Program-made: the position numbers and the translations under genes | Source of the DNA: Acanthacorydalis orientalis | Lineage: Eukaryota; Arthropoda; Insecta; Megaloptera; Corydalidae | Reading direction: 5' to 3' | Assembly (NCBI GenBank): GCA_034766995.1 | Contig: CM068317.1 | Span: 33,541,001-33,605,000, forward strand | DNA: 64,000 nucleotides | The notes under the pieces: generated by a model | What the model was told of the DNA's origin: nothing | What the model saw: only the letters and a program-made list of their open reading frames with translations | Databases searched by the model: none | Shown here: one piece after another, positions 25,143 to 42,617 of the stretch | How positions within the stretch are numbered: position 1 is the first letter of the stretch | Layout: every line of letters starts with the position of its first letter

Positions 25143-27249
25143 AATAGTAGTAAAATATCCATTATAACAGCAATCTTATTACTATTTAAAAATGTGCAGT
25201 TATATTTTTTTCCAAACGTCTTCAAATAATAAACAATCAAATTATCGATTTAAAAAATATAATGTGAAAAATAATATCAAATTAAATAAAGAACTAGACA
25301 GATGTCTGAAATAACAGCATTTAAAAATAACATGTACTCAAAACGGTAAGTTAAGATTTTTTTTACAGGGACAATATTTTAAACATTTGTAAAATTACTC
25401 CATTGATATATTTTTCACAAGTTGTATTTTATAGTAATATTGTATAGTTATTTTGTAGTATATTGTGACGAACTGTGATATAAATTCTATTGATAAACTT
25501 TGAGACGAATCAATAAGATGCGTTTGTAAAAATAACAGCGTTAGACACAGAAAATTAAAATAAAACAGTGTTGAAAGCCTTAAATGCTTTAAGGAAGTAA
25601 TGTTACCAAATGTATTCATTCTAAATTATCTGCTTGGATTATTTTAATAGTTTTCCATTAAACATATTAAACATACTATATAATACAACTGCATCGTAAA
25701 TAAAACGTTTTATTACAATGTACCTGTGTCATTAGGAAATGTGATATTATTTTACATTTTATAATTTCGTACGAACAAATTTCTTAATTTATTATTTTTT
25801 TCCCTCTGTTTAGTACATCTATATATCACGGTTAAAAATTTTTTTTTTTGATTTCCCTTCATTTACTTCACAATGAGTGATAAATGACAATGAGTTCAAT
25901 AAAAGTACGACAATTAATAAGTATACATCAGGATATAAAATATGTAGGCTACATTGATATGTATTTGTAATTCAAATATCATGAAGTAATTATTTATAAT
26001 GCTCACCTCTCCTCTATTTGAAAACATTTTAGTTTATCATAGTACAGACAGACTTTTTGAAAAAAAAATGGGAGTACTTATAATCAAGTTCTATTATTTT
26101 ATTAAGGAAAAGTTATTTAAAAAAAATTTATAATAAAATTCTAAATCAGTTACTTTAACGGACGCAATAACCATATCATTTGGAGTGATACAGTTAATTG
26201 TATTGTATATTGGGTTCAAAGAATTTAGTATTTTGAATAATTAAATAACTTAATAGCGGATAACTTCAAAATAAAATTGTTTGGAATTCATTTGGATGTA
26301 TATTATTTTTAATTTCGAACACAATTTACATTTGGGGGTCTATTATGTCTGTTAGAGCCTAAAAAATCTTAACTATATTCTAATATTCTACAGATTTTTC
26401 AATAAATAAATAAATAAGAGTTTTTAGAAAAACTTTCGATAATTATTAATCAAATATATATTTTGTACTGAATTATGAAAATGTTTGTTTTTTGATTTAA
26501 ATGTTCGGTAATAATTAAAATTATTTACTTACAGAGGTTACTTTAATTGACAAACACTGCATGTTAGAACACTTCTATTTATTAAAAATTGATATTTTCA
26601 ATACAATAATTAGCATTTTTCAACTTCATTGGAGTTAGCTATTATTTTATCATATAACTGTATCGTAAATATTTTTTGTTGATTCGCATTATAGCATATG
26701 GTATAGATTATGTTTAATAAGTACACTGCATAAAACAAAAGGAACACAAATCATACTTTTTAGGTTAGGATACACGAGTCAAGACAACTCAATTGTCAAA
26801 CAAATCGAATTTACTTACATAATTTAATACACATTTATATACTATTTACATATGCAGTATACAGAGCTTATGTGAAATGGCAGTGAATAAGGATTTTAAA
26901 CCCAGCTGTTATAGCATGCTGATGAATAAGTGAACAAATTAATAATTAACCTTTTTTGGCAGAAAAACATAACATTTCACTAGCTACGTGGTACTCCTAA
27001 CCTAACTACATATATATTTTTCAAAAAAACGAAGAAAGAACGAGCATACTGTTATTTAAAAAAACGATAATTTAATAATTTGTTTGATGATGTTTATAAC
27101 AACATTTGAAAAGTCATGTCAGTGAAAAAGATTCAAAGAGAGTACTAATTAAGTACTTACAAACAGTATTTCGTTTTCTTTTATATAAAATATTTGATCC
27201 AAACGCGTAGTAAAGTTAATGTTTTGCTATTCTAAACTAATGAAATGTT

Positions 27250-27450
27250 TTTTAAGCGATCGTTGTAACAAACTGCGTGTGCCGTGCCAAAATGGGCGTG
27301 TAATCCAGGAGCGGAATTATTATTATTATTATGCACAAAGCACTAGTGCCTATGGCACTCAAAGGCTCAAATACATGTACAATTATTGCTAAACTTATGA
27401 TTTCGTTCGAGGAAAAAAAGAGAGGTGGTAGATTTATAATTACAAGTATG
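27250..27450 (-). repeat. Possible 3' end of a non-LTR retrotransposon
   Basis: On the minus strand a moderately GC-rich segment (TTTGAGTGCCATAGGCACTA, then GTGCTTTGTGC) ends in a short (ATA/TAA)n run, followed by unrelated sequence. A unique 3' segment ending in a trinucleotide tail is typical of I/R1-like LINE elements. No reverse transcriptase coding sequence is visible, so the family call is weak. Confidence 0.3.
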
Positions 27451-29517
27451 CCAAAATGGATCGAGTGCATTACAATTTTGTGCTTTTTTTAAAAAAAAAA
27501 ATAAAAAATATTTATTTTATAAACATGTCAACCAGTGATGGCGAATCAATGAGACATATGTCCTATATAAAATTTAAACTGCTATTTAAATATCAAAATA
27601 TTATTCTAAAAAATATAAAATACCGATTTTTTAATTTATAAATACAGTCAACTGTGGATAGTTTTCAATTTAGTATTTTATTTTGAAAAATTTAAATTAT
27701 TATAAAAAGCATGTGGTACTTTACATTAAAAAATACGAAATAACAGACACGTGCAGAAAGTTTCCCCATCACTATTATCAAGAAAGTTAATGCACTTATC
27801 GAACAAAAATAAAATTTAAAATAGCTAGATTTATTTGGAAATGCTAGGAATCATTAAATATAAGTATGAATCGAAAATGTTTTCTCTTCAATTAAGGCTC
27901 TAAGCCGATTTTGTTCTTTGTATGAAGACAGAGAATATTTATACCGTGAATTATCGATATTAAATTCTTTATAAATTAAAGCCTGTTATCACCGAAAGCT
28001 TATTTAAAAAATGATTTCATTATTTTAATTATTTATTCTTTTTTTAGCTCCTGGCACTATCTTTAGCCAATTCTCTCATTCTAAACTTTATAAATTCGCT
28101 AGCACAATGCTGAGTGTATTCCAATTATAATACATACATAAAATAAATCATGAGTTCTTTTTTAAAATCAAGCACCTTTGTACAATGATATTATCTAAAT
28201 TCATTCATCGAGCTAAGCAATTTTTGTAAAAATTATAACGATTTACGTTTCGACAAATGATGAGTTAATAGACGGCATCCTTGCTATAACGATAAAACAT
28301 GATCGCACATCTGCCAACATAAGGAAAAATATGAAAAATCGTGACTTTTTTCTATTTTGAAACCACAATATTTTCAGGACGATCCCGACCTAATTATTCA
28401 ATATATTAGCGCATTTTCGAATTTAAATAATTATGAAAAATTTGAAAAAATCACGTATTTTTCTCAATCTATTTTAATTTATTAACGAGTATAAATATGT
28501 TACAAAACAATTGATTATAGTATGTGTACAGATCAGATATCTGTTAATTTCAACATTGCACTAATAGTTGAGTATATTACTGGGGTGTAATTTCTCTATT
28601 TTTTTTAAAAAAAAAACTTTTTATAACTGGTGTATAACGTTGTATAATATATCCATCGAGAAAGAGGAAATGTGGAAAATTTTTAAATTCCTAGAAATTA
28701 CATTCTGTAATGTACTATAATCAGTTTTACATATATTTATTCGACATTCAATATTTATACGTATTATAACAAAGGAAAGAAAGATAATATTACAAAATAA
28801 CTGGATTATTTTTAAATATAATGTTTTATATACAAATGCTGGCAGATATGATGAGTATATTATATAACAATATTGCTACAGAAATATTTCGTATTGCATA
28901 CAATAAACAATAAGATATCTAAACAAAAGTGACATGTAGAGAGATATCGAAAAGACAATAGTTAGTAGAAGCAAAGCGACGACAAAGAAAGTATAAAAAA
29001 AAAACACATTGTCTTAACGACTGACAGTTTGCTAACAAAATAATTCGTTAGGAAGACCAGATAAGATGAAAAGACGATCAGACTTTCAATTATTGAACAC
29101 CAAGCCATTGCTATTGAGATATTTATTGGTTAGGTTAGTTGAAAAAGTGTACTTAAAATTTAGCTCTTTTATACATAAATTTTTAGTAAAAGTATTTTCT
29201 TTGTATAAAATCTTACTTTAATTCTACATTTCTTAAAGTAATTATTTAACCTCCGATATCGATAAAAAATAACTATATAAATAAATACATGTCAAATATT
29301 TATTTTAATTAACATAATCGTTTTTATTTATTTTATATACTTAAACTTATTTTCATACAAAAGTTTTATTAATATTCAACATTTAAAAATTATCAGCACA
29401 ATTATCAGTTTTTTATTTAATGCATATGTAAATACGTCTTACATTGCTATAAAAGTTAATATGGTTGCGTCGATTACTTATAATAATCACAGGGAAAAAA
29501 TGTACATACCAATGCAT

Positions 29518-29647
29518 ATATATATATATATATATACATGTTATATATATATATATATATACATATTATATATATATATACATACATATATATATATATA
29601 CATATACATATATATATACATATATATATATACATATATATATATAC

Positions 29648-29698
<51 letters not shown>

Positions 29699-29717
29699 CA
29701 TATAAATACATATAAAC

Positions 29718-29754
<37 letters not shown>

Positions 29755-29773
29755 CATATATATACATATATAC

Positions 29774-29825
<52 letters not shown>

Positions 29826-29837
29826 ACATATATATAT
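29518..29837. repeat. Large (TA)n/(CATATA)n satellite-like array
   Basis: About 320 bp built of TA runs punctuated by CATA at irregular intervals of roughly 10-20 bp. It reads as Tyr-Ile repeats on both strands, which generates spurious open frames. Confidence 0.95.
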
Positions 29838-31399
29838 GAAGTAAAGTAGAAATTACAAACAACGAATACAGCAAAATGTAAAAATATGTTTTTAAATAAT
29901 TATTTAAGAAAATACAATAGTATTTAAGACATGAATGAAGGATAACAGAATACAAAGACTCTTATCAATTAAAGTTAACGAAGAATTGCCAGAGTAGATT
30001 CATTTTTACGAAAAGGGTATATTTCAGAATTTTCTTTTTTATAATACTTGTAATATACATTCAAAAGGACAATGGCTTGAATATTACATGAGAATTGAAA
30101 GAACAATCGGAATAAAAGCCTGTATTATACTATGTACAATGATACAGCATACACACACACAATTCATAATATTTACAATTGTTAGTAATAATAATTATAT
30201 TTTTGTCTAAAATAAAACAACCCGTGTTAAAATGTAGTTTTTTAAGTACATATTATTTTTTTAATAATTAATTTCATATATACATATTGTCATAGTTTAA
30301 GATTTGTTTATGTCCATTGTTGTTGTTGAAATTTAAATTAAATATCTCACTAAAAAGTTTTATATTATATATATATATATTTTTGTTTAATGTTCTTGTG
30401 TCTCTTTTACACATCAATGTTTCTGGTTTACATAGACAATAGTGATAATAATTATATAATTTGATTTTTACAAATATATTAGACTCATTTACATTAGTGT
30501 AACGATATAAAATGGATGAATAAAAATAACTTCATGAGTTTAATTCAACACGTTGGCAAATTTTATATAGATTAATACTTGGATTTAAACATAATTCAAA
30601 TAATTACATTTAACGTGCCTACAAATAACTTTTGACTTATTACATAGAAATATATTTTTTATTTCAAACCATTTTTCACCTTTACTATACATATAAAAAT
30701 CCAATTTCTTAAGAAGTTTATGTGTAGTAAAACAATGAAACTGTCAAACGCTGTTGACCGTGACACAACTATTTGCAAATTAATTTCATGTATATTTTTC
30801 TAACGTTTCTTACAAAATAATTTACTATAAGTTTGATTTTTTTCTTTTCTAATAAATAAATTATACTTTAGCCGTGTTTTTATTCCGTTACCGTTTTCAT
30901 AATTTTTATTATACACATTATATTGAAATAAATTATTATACAAGATTTACATCTACATTATTTATTTCATAAATTCATTGGATGACTATAATGTATACAT
31001 GATTTTTAAATGTATATCAAATAAAAGGTGTTGATTAAAATTTGCCAATGTGCTTACTAGCAAACTATCAAAAAATGGAATAAGAAATGAACATAATGAT
31101 AAAGTAATAATGTGCGTGCCGCAATCTACAATAAAAAATGAACAATATAAATTTGTTTCAAAATTCGACACTGGCAGTTCTGATTTCACTACAGCACTAC
31201 TTCATTATGTTTTCGTAACAATGTGTCATTAAATAGAAATGATGGCAATCAATTTATCATCAATAATAATTATCAATATATTTATTTTTTTTAGCGAGTG
31301 TACTAGAAAAAACTCACCACTTAAACATTTATAATAATGTGCGCGCTGCTGTTCTAAGTAAAAGTTATGTTTATGATTTTGCTTTTTTTTTGTTTTGTT

Positions 31400-31700
31400 T
31401 AAATTTCTTTTAAAATTATTTGGACGTTGTACGCTGGCACTAAAATGCTTGTGTGCGTACTTCGTTAGGGACGTTCTGTTTTCGACGGTCCGTTCGTCAC
31501 GACGTCGCGTATACTCTGCCGAAATAAACATTCTCCATTACCAATGACGCACTCTTCCTCTCATTCTATCTTGTTTTCACGCTTACTTTCGCTTGATTCA
31601 TCATTCCTTTCCATCGTTTCTCCAATTTCTTGTTATTATAGATTCTTTTATTCATTAGATTCATACGAACGTGATCGCTGATACTACTTAAATGTGCGTG
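31400..31700. promoter_or_regulatory. CpG-enriched patch, possible promoter or 5' exon of an unseen transcript
   Basis: In a desert of very low GC, 31430-31560 is rich in CpG (TTCGACGGTCCGTTCGTCAC and ACGACGTCGCGTA) and is followed by a pyrimidine-rich stretch. In this window such composition otherwise marks promoters and exons, as at 39.5-40.0 kb and 48.3 kb. A minus-strand 100-codon frame (31229-31531) begins in it but has no recognisable motif and drifts into low-complexity Lys/Asn/Ile. It may be a non-coding RNA start or regulatory element. Confidence 0.3.
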
Positions 31701-33566
31701 CAAGAAGTATAAAACTATTATAGTATTTCTTTTTAATTCACCAAAACAAGTTTTTGTATGTCTCTTTGTTGCTCAATTTAACAATTTGCATTATGTGTAA
31801 ATACATATCATATATTGATACATACACACACACACGTGTACATATATATATATACACATACATACGCACATGCATACATACATGTATACACACACACACA
31901 CGTATGTATCTATGATTTTATATGGTCATTATGAGTGAATGAAGATATGCAGTTATTCAGTAAATAAATCATCGCATCAGTATTATAATGACTAAACATA
32001 AAAATGTAACAAAATATAATTATACAAATTCTACATTACTAGATACTTGAACCTATTTCAATAATAAAGAGAAAGAATGAGATTATATAATTAAAATTGT
32101 TCACATCTATGATCAATATAAAAATTAATAATTTACACTTAATACTTATATAAAATATTGAATTCATCTTTTTTATTTTTAATTAGATATTTAAGAATGA
32201 CCTGGAAAATACATAATTTTCTGCATTTTGGAAATATGTAACTTTATTTTCCAATATATTTTTTTTATATTATAGAAATTTAGTCAGGTAACATGAATAA
32301 ATTTAAGTTAACAAAAATATAGTCTTTTTTCATACAGGAAAAATATAGTTGGAAAGAAGTATAATGTATATTTAATGTTCCTTTTTTTATAAAATTTTAT
32401 TTTGAAAAAAATGAGGCTATGAATCTAAACAGAAAGAAATTGTTTATAAAATTTTTTGTAACAATTATTAAAGTGCTTTTACCGGTGTACAAACGAAAAG
32501 TACTTAGGTCTTATGAAATTAAAGATTTTATTTAAATATACCTCTGTGGATGGAAAATATTACACAAATATTTAATAAACATATTGGAACTCTGATCCAA
32601 TGCAAAAAACAGTAAATAATAAAGAAACCAATCCACACTTAAATGTTTCAAAATAAAATTATATGCAGTTTTCAACTAGATATTTTAAATATATTATTTA
32701 AAATGGAATTTCACATCTTTCACAAACAAATATGACTTTTGTTACGTGTAAGGCTAAGTTCAAGTATAATAAATGTTTAGTTACACAGACATGAAATAGT
32801 TCTATTGGATAAGATTTACATTTATTTTTAGGTAAAAAGATAAGTAATTATAGAATATTAGTACTATTAAGAAAGCTTGCACTGCCTGTTTGTATCATTT
32901 AGACTTTATTAAAAGAATATAATATAAATGAATGTGTGTATGTGTACACACACACACTATCTAATGTTTATTTCATACAAATTAACAAACGCAAATAAAT
33001 GGAATTCTTTACTCTAAAAATAAAAAAAATCTAATAAAGTTAACAAAATTATAAAATAACAATATATAATGGAATGAATGTTATTTCTTATAAAAATTAA
33101 TTCATATTGATAAAATAATTAAAAAAATCTATACTTATGCATTGAAACATAAAACTTATTGCTGCACATCATCATTCAGTTGGCCAATTGATTTTAGCTT
33201 TAAATAATACTTTTTGTGTATAACGAACAAAGTGCAACTTTATTATCATTATTATTCATTCTTGTTTAAACAACGGTATGTATAATTTAAAACAACTATT
33301 CACACTTAAGTCATTTCCTTTGACTTATAATAAAAATTTTATAAATGAAACGAAAATTAATGTAACTTTATATCTCCTTAACTTCTTTAACGTCCTTTCT
33401 AAACATTTCACTGCATTAATTAATGTCCTTTTATAGTTTTTTTTATGTTTACTGAAAATTAACATAGGTATATGTACTTTTACGTTCGTGTCAATGTATA
33501 CATATATAAATAGGTATATATACACATAACCCATATACATATATATGTAAATAAATAAATGTACAT

Positions 33567-33595
33567 CATATATATATATATATACATATATATAC

Positions 33596-33643
<48 letters not shown>

Positions 33644-33690
33644 GAATATATATATATATATACACATATACATATATATATATATGTATA
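33567..33690. repeat. (TA)n/(CATA)n microsatellite
   Basis: TA tracts with interspersed TACATACA units, about 120 bp. Confidence 0.9.
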
Positions 33691-34560
33691 TAAAAGTACG
33701 TTATGCTTAAGAAATAAGAATAGTAAATTCCTATCGATTGATTCGGAAATATAACTTTTAGTTTTCTATTAATAGATCCATCTAGGATGTTTTCAAGGCA
33801 AGTACATCTTGCTATTAAAAAGAAACAACGATTATGTCCTATCCATGTGTTGGTTCCTTTTTTTAAATCCACAAACTGGTTGTCACAATTATTGAAAATA
33901 TTTTACTACAATGTGCTAATTAAATAAATCATTTTTAGACTACTATAACAATTTAAAATTACTACATGTAATAATATATTCATGTAGATATATAACAGTG
34001 AATATAGATTTAGTTATCCATCTACATAAAAACTGGAAATTAATTATGAATGATGGGGTTCGATTTCATTAGGAGCTTATTGCAGAGATTATTATAGTTC
34101 AACTAAAACTAAGATAGTAATATAAGTATATACATAAATCTCCAAATGTATGTGTATGCGCATTTATATACACACATACATATACATTATAATTATTTTA
34201 TGTATGCAAAGAAATCAACATCATTTCTTTACTATTTTCATTCACACCATTTAGATATTCTTTATTTTTCCAAATTTTGTTTGAAAAATTGTTTTCAAAT
34301 ATATATCTAAATAAACATATACATACATTCTTACATCCATACACCACATATATATACACACACGTTCATTTATATATTTGTATAAATGTGTATATGTGTA
34401 TATAAGCACACAAATCTTGACAAAAATGGAATAGGAATATATCGTCGTATCTTTAATCTAGACTGGATCAAAGACCCACTGCAGTGCCTTCCGCCTGCAA
34501 AGTCACGCATCCGATGAGAGGACAAGTGTAGTAGACGGACGGCGCCGGGCGGTGGGTCAG

Positions 34561-34582
34561 CGGCGCACACCAGAGTGCGCCG
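34561..34582. other. GC-rich hairpin next to the UPF0047 stop codon
   Basis: CGGCGCAC and GTGCGCCG form a perfect 8-bp stem around a six-base loop. It lies 10 bases past the stop of the UPF0047-family gene (minus strand), in its 3' UTR, and is by far the most GC-rich stem noticed in the window. Confidence 0.6.
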
Positions 34583-34592
34583 AGGCCCTTCC

Positions 34593-39757
<5,165 letters not shown>

Positions 39758-40020
39758 TTTTGCGGCTTTCGTTTTGACACCACTTACACGAAAACCGTCA
39801 CATGCAACGCTAGCATCATGTGTATATCAAGACTTGTGCATTTTGTCACTAGCTGAGCGCGCAGTTTGCGATTTATCGCGGTAAAAAGGTTATGGGAATC
39901 GCGATATCGGACACGGATTTTTGGTGGTTGCCGCACCGTGAATACGCAGCTTGCGATTTCTGCCGGTCGATGGCGTTCATGTTGTACGTGCGTCGATACC
40001 CGCGCTCTTTAAATTTTGTT
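39758..40020 (-). promoter_or_regulatory. GC-rich promoter region of the UPF0047-family gene
   Basis: The 260 bp upstream of the start codon are clearly richer in GC and CpG than the surroundings. They hold a near-identical 15-bp direct repeat (CGCAGTTTGCGATTT at 39860-39874 and CGCAGCTTGCGATTT at 39945-39959) and a palindromic ATCGCGAT at 39898-39905. This is the composition of a CpG-type housekeeping promoter. No TATA box is placed. Confidence 0.5.
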
Positions 40021-40889
40021 ACGTACTTCGATTTTTATTCTAAACGATTAAATACATTCTGAATAATACGATCAAACAAATATATTTAATTTAATAAATA
40101 TGTAAATACTTTAATTTTTTTATTGGTCGGCATTTAAGAAATGTTTATATAATCAAAAATATATTTAATTTAAACGGAATCCGAAAATATTGTCTTAGAC
40201 ATTTTTGTATTTCATTTTTTTAAATTTTGGATATTAAGTATATACTTTTAAGAAACTACTTCTTTTTAGATTTTTTTACAGTATGTTTAAAATATGTAAT
40301 GATTATTTTAAAAATAATGTAAGAAATAACTGTAGAATTAATGTTTTCATTCAAAATATTTTATTCGTTTTATAAAAAAAAAAAATAAGTAAAATAACGA
40401 TAACCAAATAACCTGTACATTTTGTAACTAATATGCCATGATTTAGGACTGGTACATTTCATATATCATTGAATAATTTTTCTTTCTGAACGTAAAACAA
40501 ACATTTAATTCTAACATTTTTACAAATAATGAAATACAAAATAATAGTCTAAAAATTTGAATTATAAAATTATTAATAATTATATCATGTTACCTGGTGT
40601 AATTTATAATATATTTTTGTTTAATATACTGTCATATTTATTTCAGTTTTTTAGGATAACTACGTAAATAACATTTAAAAAAATATTAAACGCATCTAAC
40701 TATAAATACGAAAAACAAATGAATAGCACGATTAGTTGTAAAAATTCTTTTATCTTTTTCTATGTACAATAATTGAATATCATGGTGTTTCATTTTAATT
40801 AAACTCTCAGTAAAATTAAGAATTCATACTGATTGTGTGATGTTAGTTTTTGATCAGTTAATGTTGAGGAGGTGTTAATGTAATGTAAC

Positions 40890-40963
<74 letters not shown>

Positions 40964-41314
40964 GTGAACTTCGATTGCGTGTTTACCAACTCCTTTTCTA
41001 GCAAATGATGGGTGCGGCATTTTCATTTCATTTCCATCCCCTTGTACGTTTTAATATCTGTTGATGTGACGAAGGCGTATGTTTGATATCTCTCACCCAG
41101 TTCCGCAGTTATTTTTTAACTAGTGGACAAGATACATTGCAAAATGTATTCTTAAATACTGTATGAGTGTTGATAAAAAAATTGTTTAAATACTTCATTT
41201 TTTACTAACTAATTATCCGTCTGTTTTTATAAAGTTACTGATTAAATTGTTAAAATTTATATCTTTTTTAAGTAAAATTTATATCTTGTATAAGTACTTG
41301 CATAAAAGAAAACA
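40021..41314. other. Intergenic between UPF0047 gene and TMIE
   Basis: AT-rich divergent intergenic region. It contains a (TA)n tract at 40894-40961 and, at about 41020-41120, a less AT-rich segment (TGATGTGACGAAGGCG and nearby) that probably belongs to the TMIE promoter or 5' leader. Nothing else is evident. Confidence 0.5.
40894..40961. repeat. (TA)n microsatellite
   Basis: Pure TA tract of about 68 bp ending in ACACGTG. Confidence 0.95.
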
Positions 41315-42524
41315 ATGGTCGGAGATAATTTTAATATATCTGAAAATGTTAATTCAACTATGATTAAATATATCGAAAAAACGTGGATTGAACAACCAGC
41401 ATTTGGAATATTTAGAATATGGCATATAATGTTTATGAGTGGTAGTATTTTGTTATTTCTAAGTAAGTTTATTTAACGAAGATTGCTTTCAAACTGTTTC
41501 AGTACACAATTACAAATTATAATGCAGATTAGCAGCAACTAATGAGATTTTTCGTATTATTTGTCATTTGAAAATTGATAGTATTATTGGCTAAACGTAA
41601 TCGAGACTATTGGGGAAGATAATTTCAATTAAATGGCATAAATTAATTTTAATCCTTTTTAAAAATAAGATTGTTTTGGATATCTAAGCATGTGCGTTAA
41701 AAATGTTAATAGTGTTGCAATAAAAATGATAGTTAAATTTTATCGCAAGGACTTTGTTTTAAAAAGATTTAATAATGATAAAAATAAGATGAAACTCATT
41801 CTACAATCATTTTTATAATAAATAGATGTCAGTTTGCAAATACGTTTTACAAATTAATCAATCAAATAGTTTAATTATGAAAATGAGTAATTTTCTGTTC
41901 GGTATTACTATTCTGCAAAATAACATAACTAGTTATAAATATGATGAAGTAAAAATAAATAATGACACGCTTTATAAACGAGCGACATTTATATATTGCA
42001 AATCATGTTTTAGTTATAATTTTTTGCTGTTGCGTTAAAATCCGTATACCGCGAACAAAGCAAGAAATAGAAGCTGATTATCAAAGAAAAAAATTGGCTC
42101 GTAAATTTCGACAACAATTAAAAAAAATTAATAATCAAGAAATGGATACAATGGATTTGAAAAAAGGTAATGAGTGAAAAATGAAAGTATAGTTTCAATG
42201 GATCAACTTGTGCTATAATGCTCAATTTACGTTGTACGTATATGTCGATGTTAATAACTTTTATTTAAATACAATTATATATAGTCACCATGTAAAAGTA
42301 TATCATCAGTTTTTAAAACGTAAACATGGGATGTATTTTTAAAGGAATGTAATTTTGTTTGAAGATACATTCCAAATTGAAATTAATATTTATATTAACA
42401 TTGCTAGTTCCACGAATAACTAAATAATAATTGACAGATCTTATTTTTTTTATTTTGCAATAAACAAATTATTTTACATTTTTAATCAATATGACTTGTT
42501 TACTGCTCTTAAATTTACTAAATG

Positions 42525-42617
<93 letters not shown>

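Larger units (their letters stand above)
24769..34592. other. Gene-poor AT-rich region of about 10 kb
   Basis: No supportable coding exon. It holds TA microsatellites (25081-25140, 29518-29837, 33567-33690), a repeat-like fragment near 27250-27450, a pair of inverted TTAGG motifs near 26760-27005, and a relatively CpG-rich patch near 31400-31700, each described separately. Short frames elsewhere have the composition expected of random AT-rich DNA. Confidence 0.55.

Noticed and set aside
29461..29955. Several open frames of about 85-130 codons on both strands
   Set aside because: They translate TA/CATA repeats into Tyr-Ile runs; the same applies at 16.3-16.7, 17.8-18.0, 33.3-33.9, 35.0-35.5 and 57.0-57.8 kb.
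31050..31232. 60-codon plus-strand frame (MLTSKLSKNGIRNEHN...)
   Set aside because: No splice context, motif or composition beyond chance; an equally long antisense frame overlaps it.
34050..34070. GGGTTCGATTTC resembling a tRNA T-arm
   Set aside because: No acceptor, D or anticodon stems around it.
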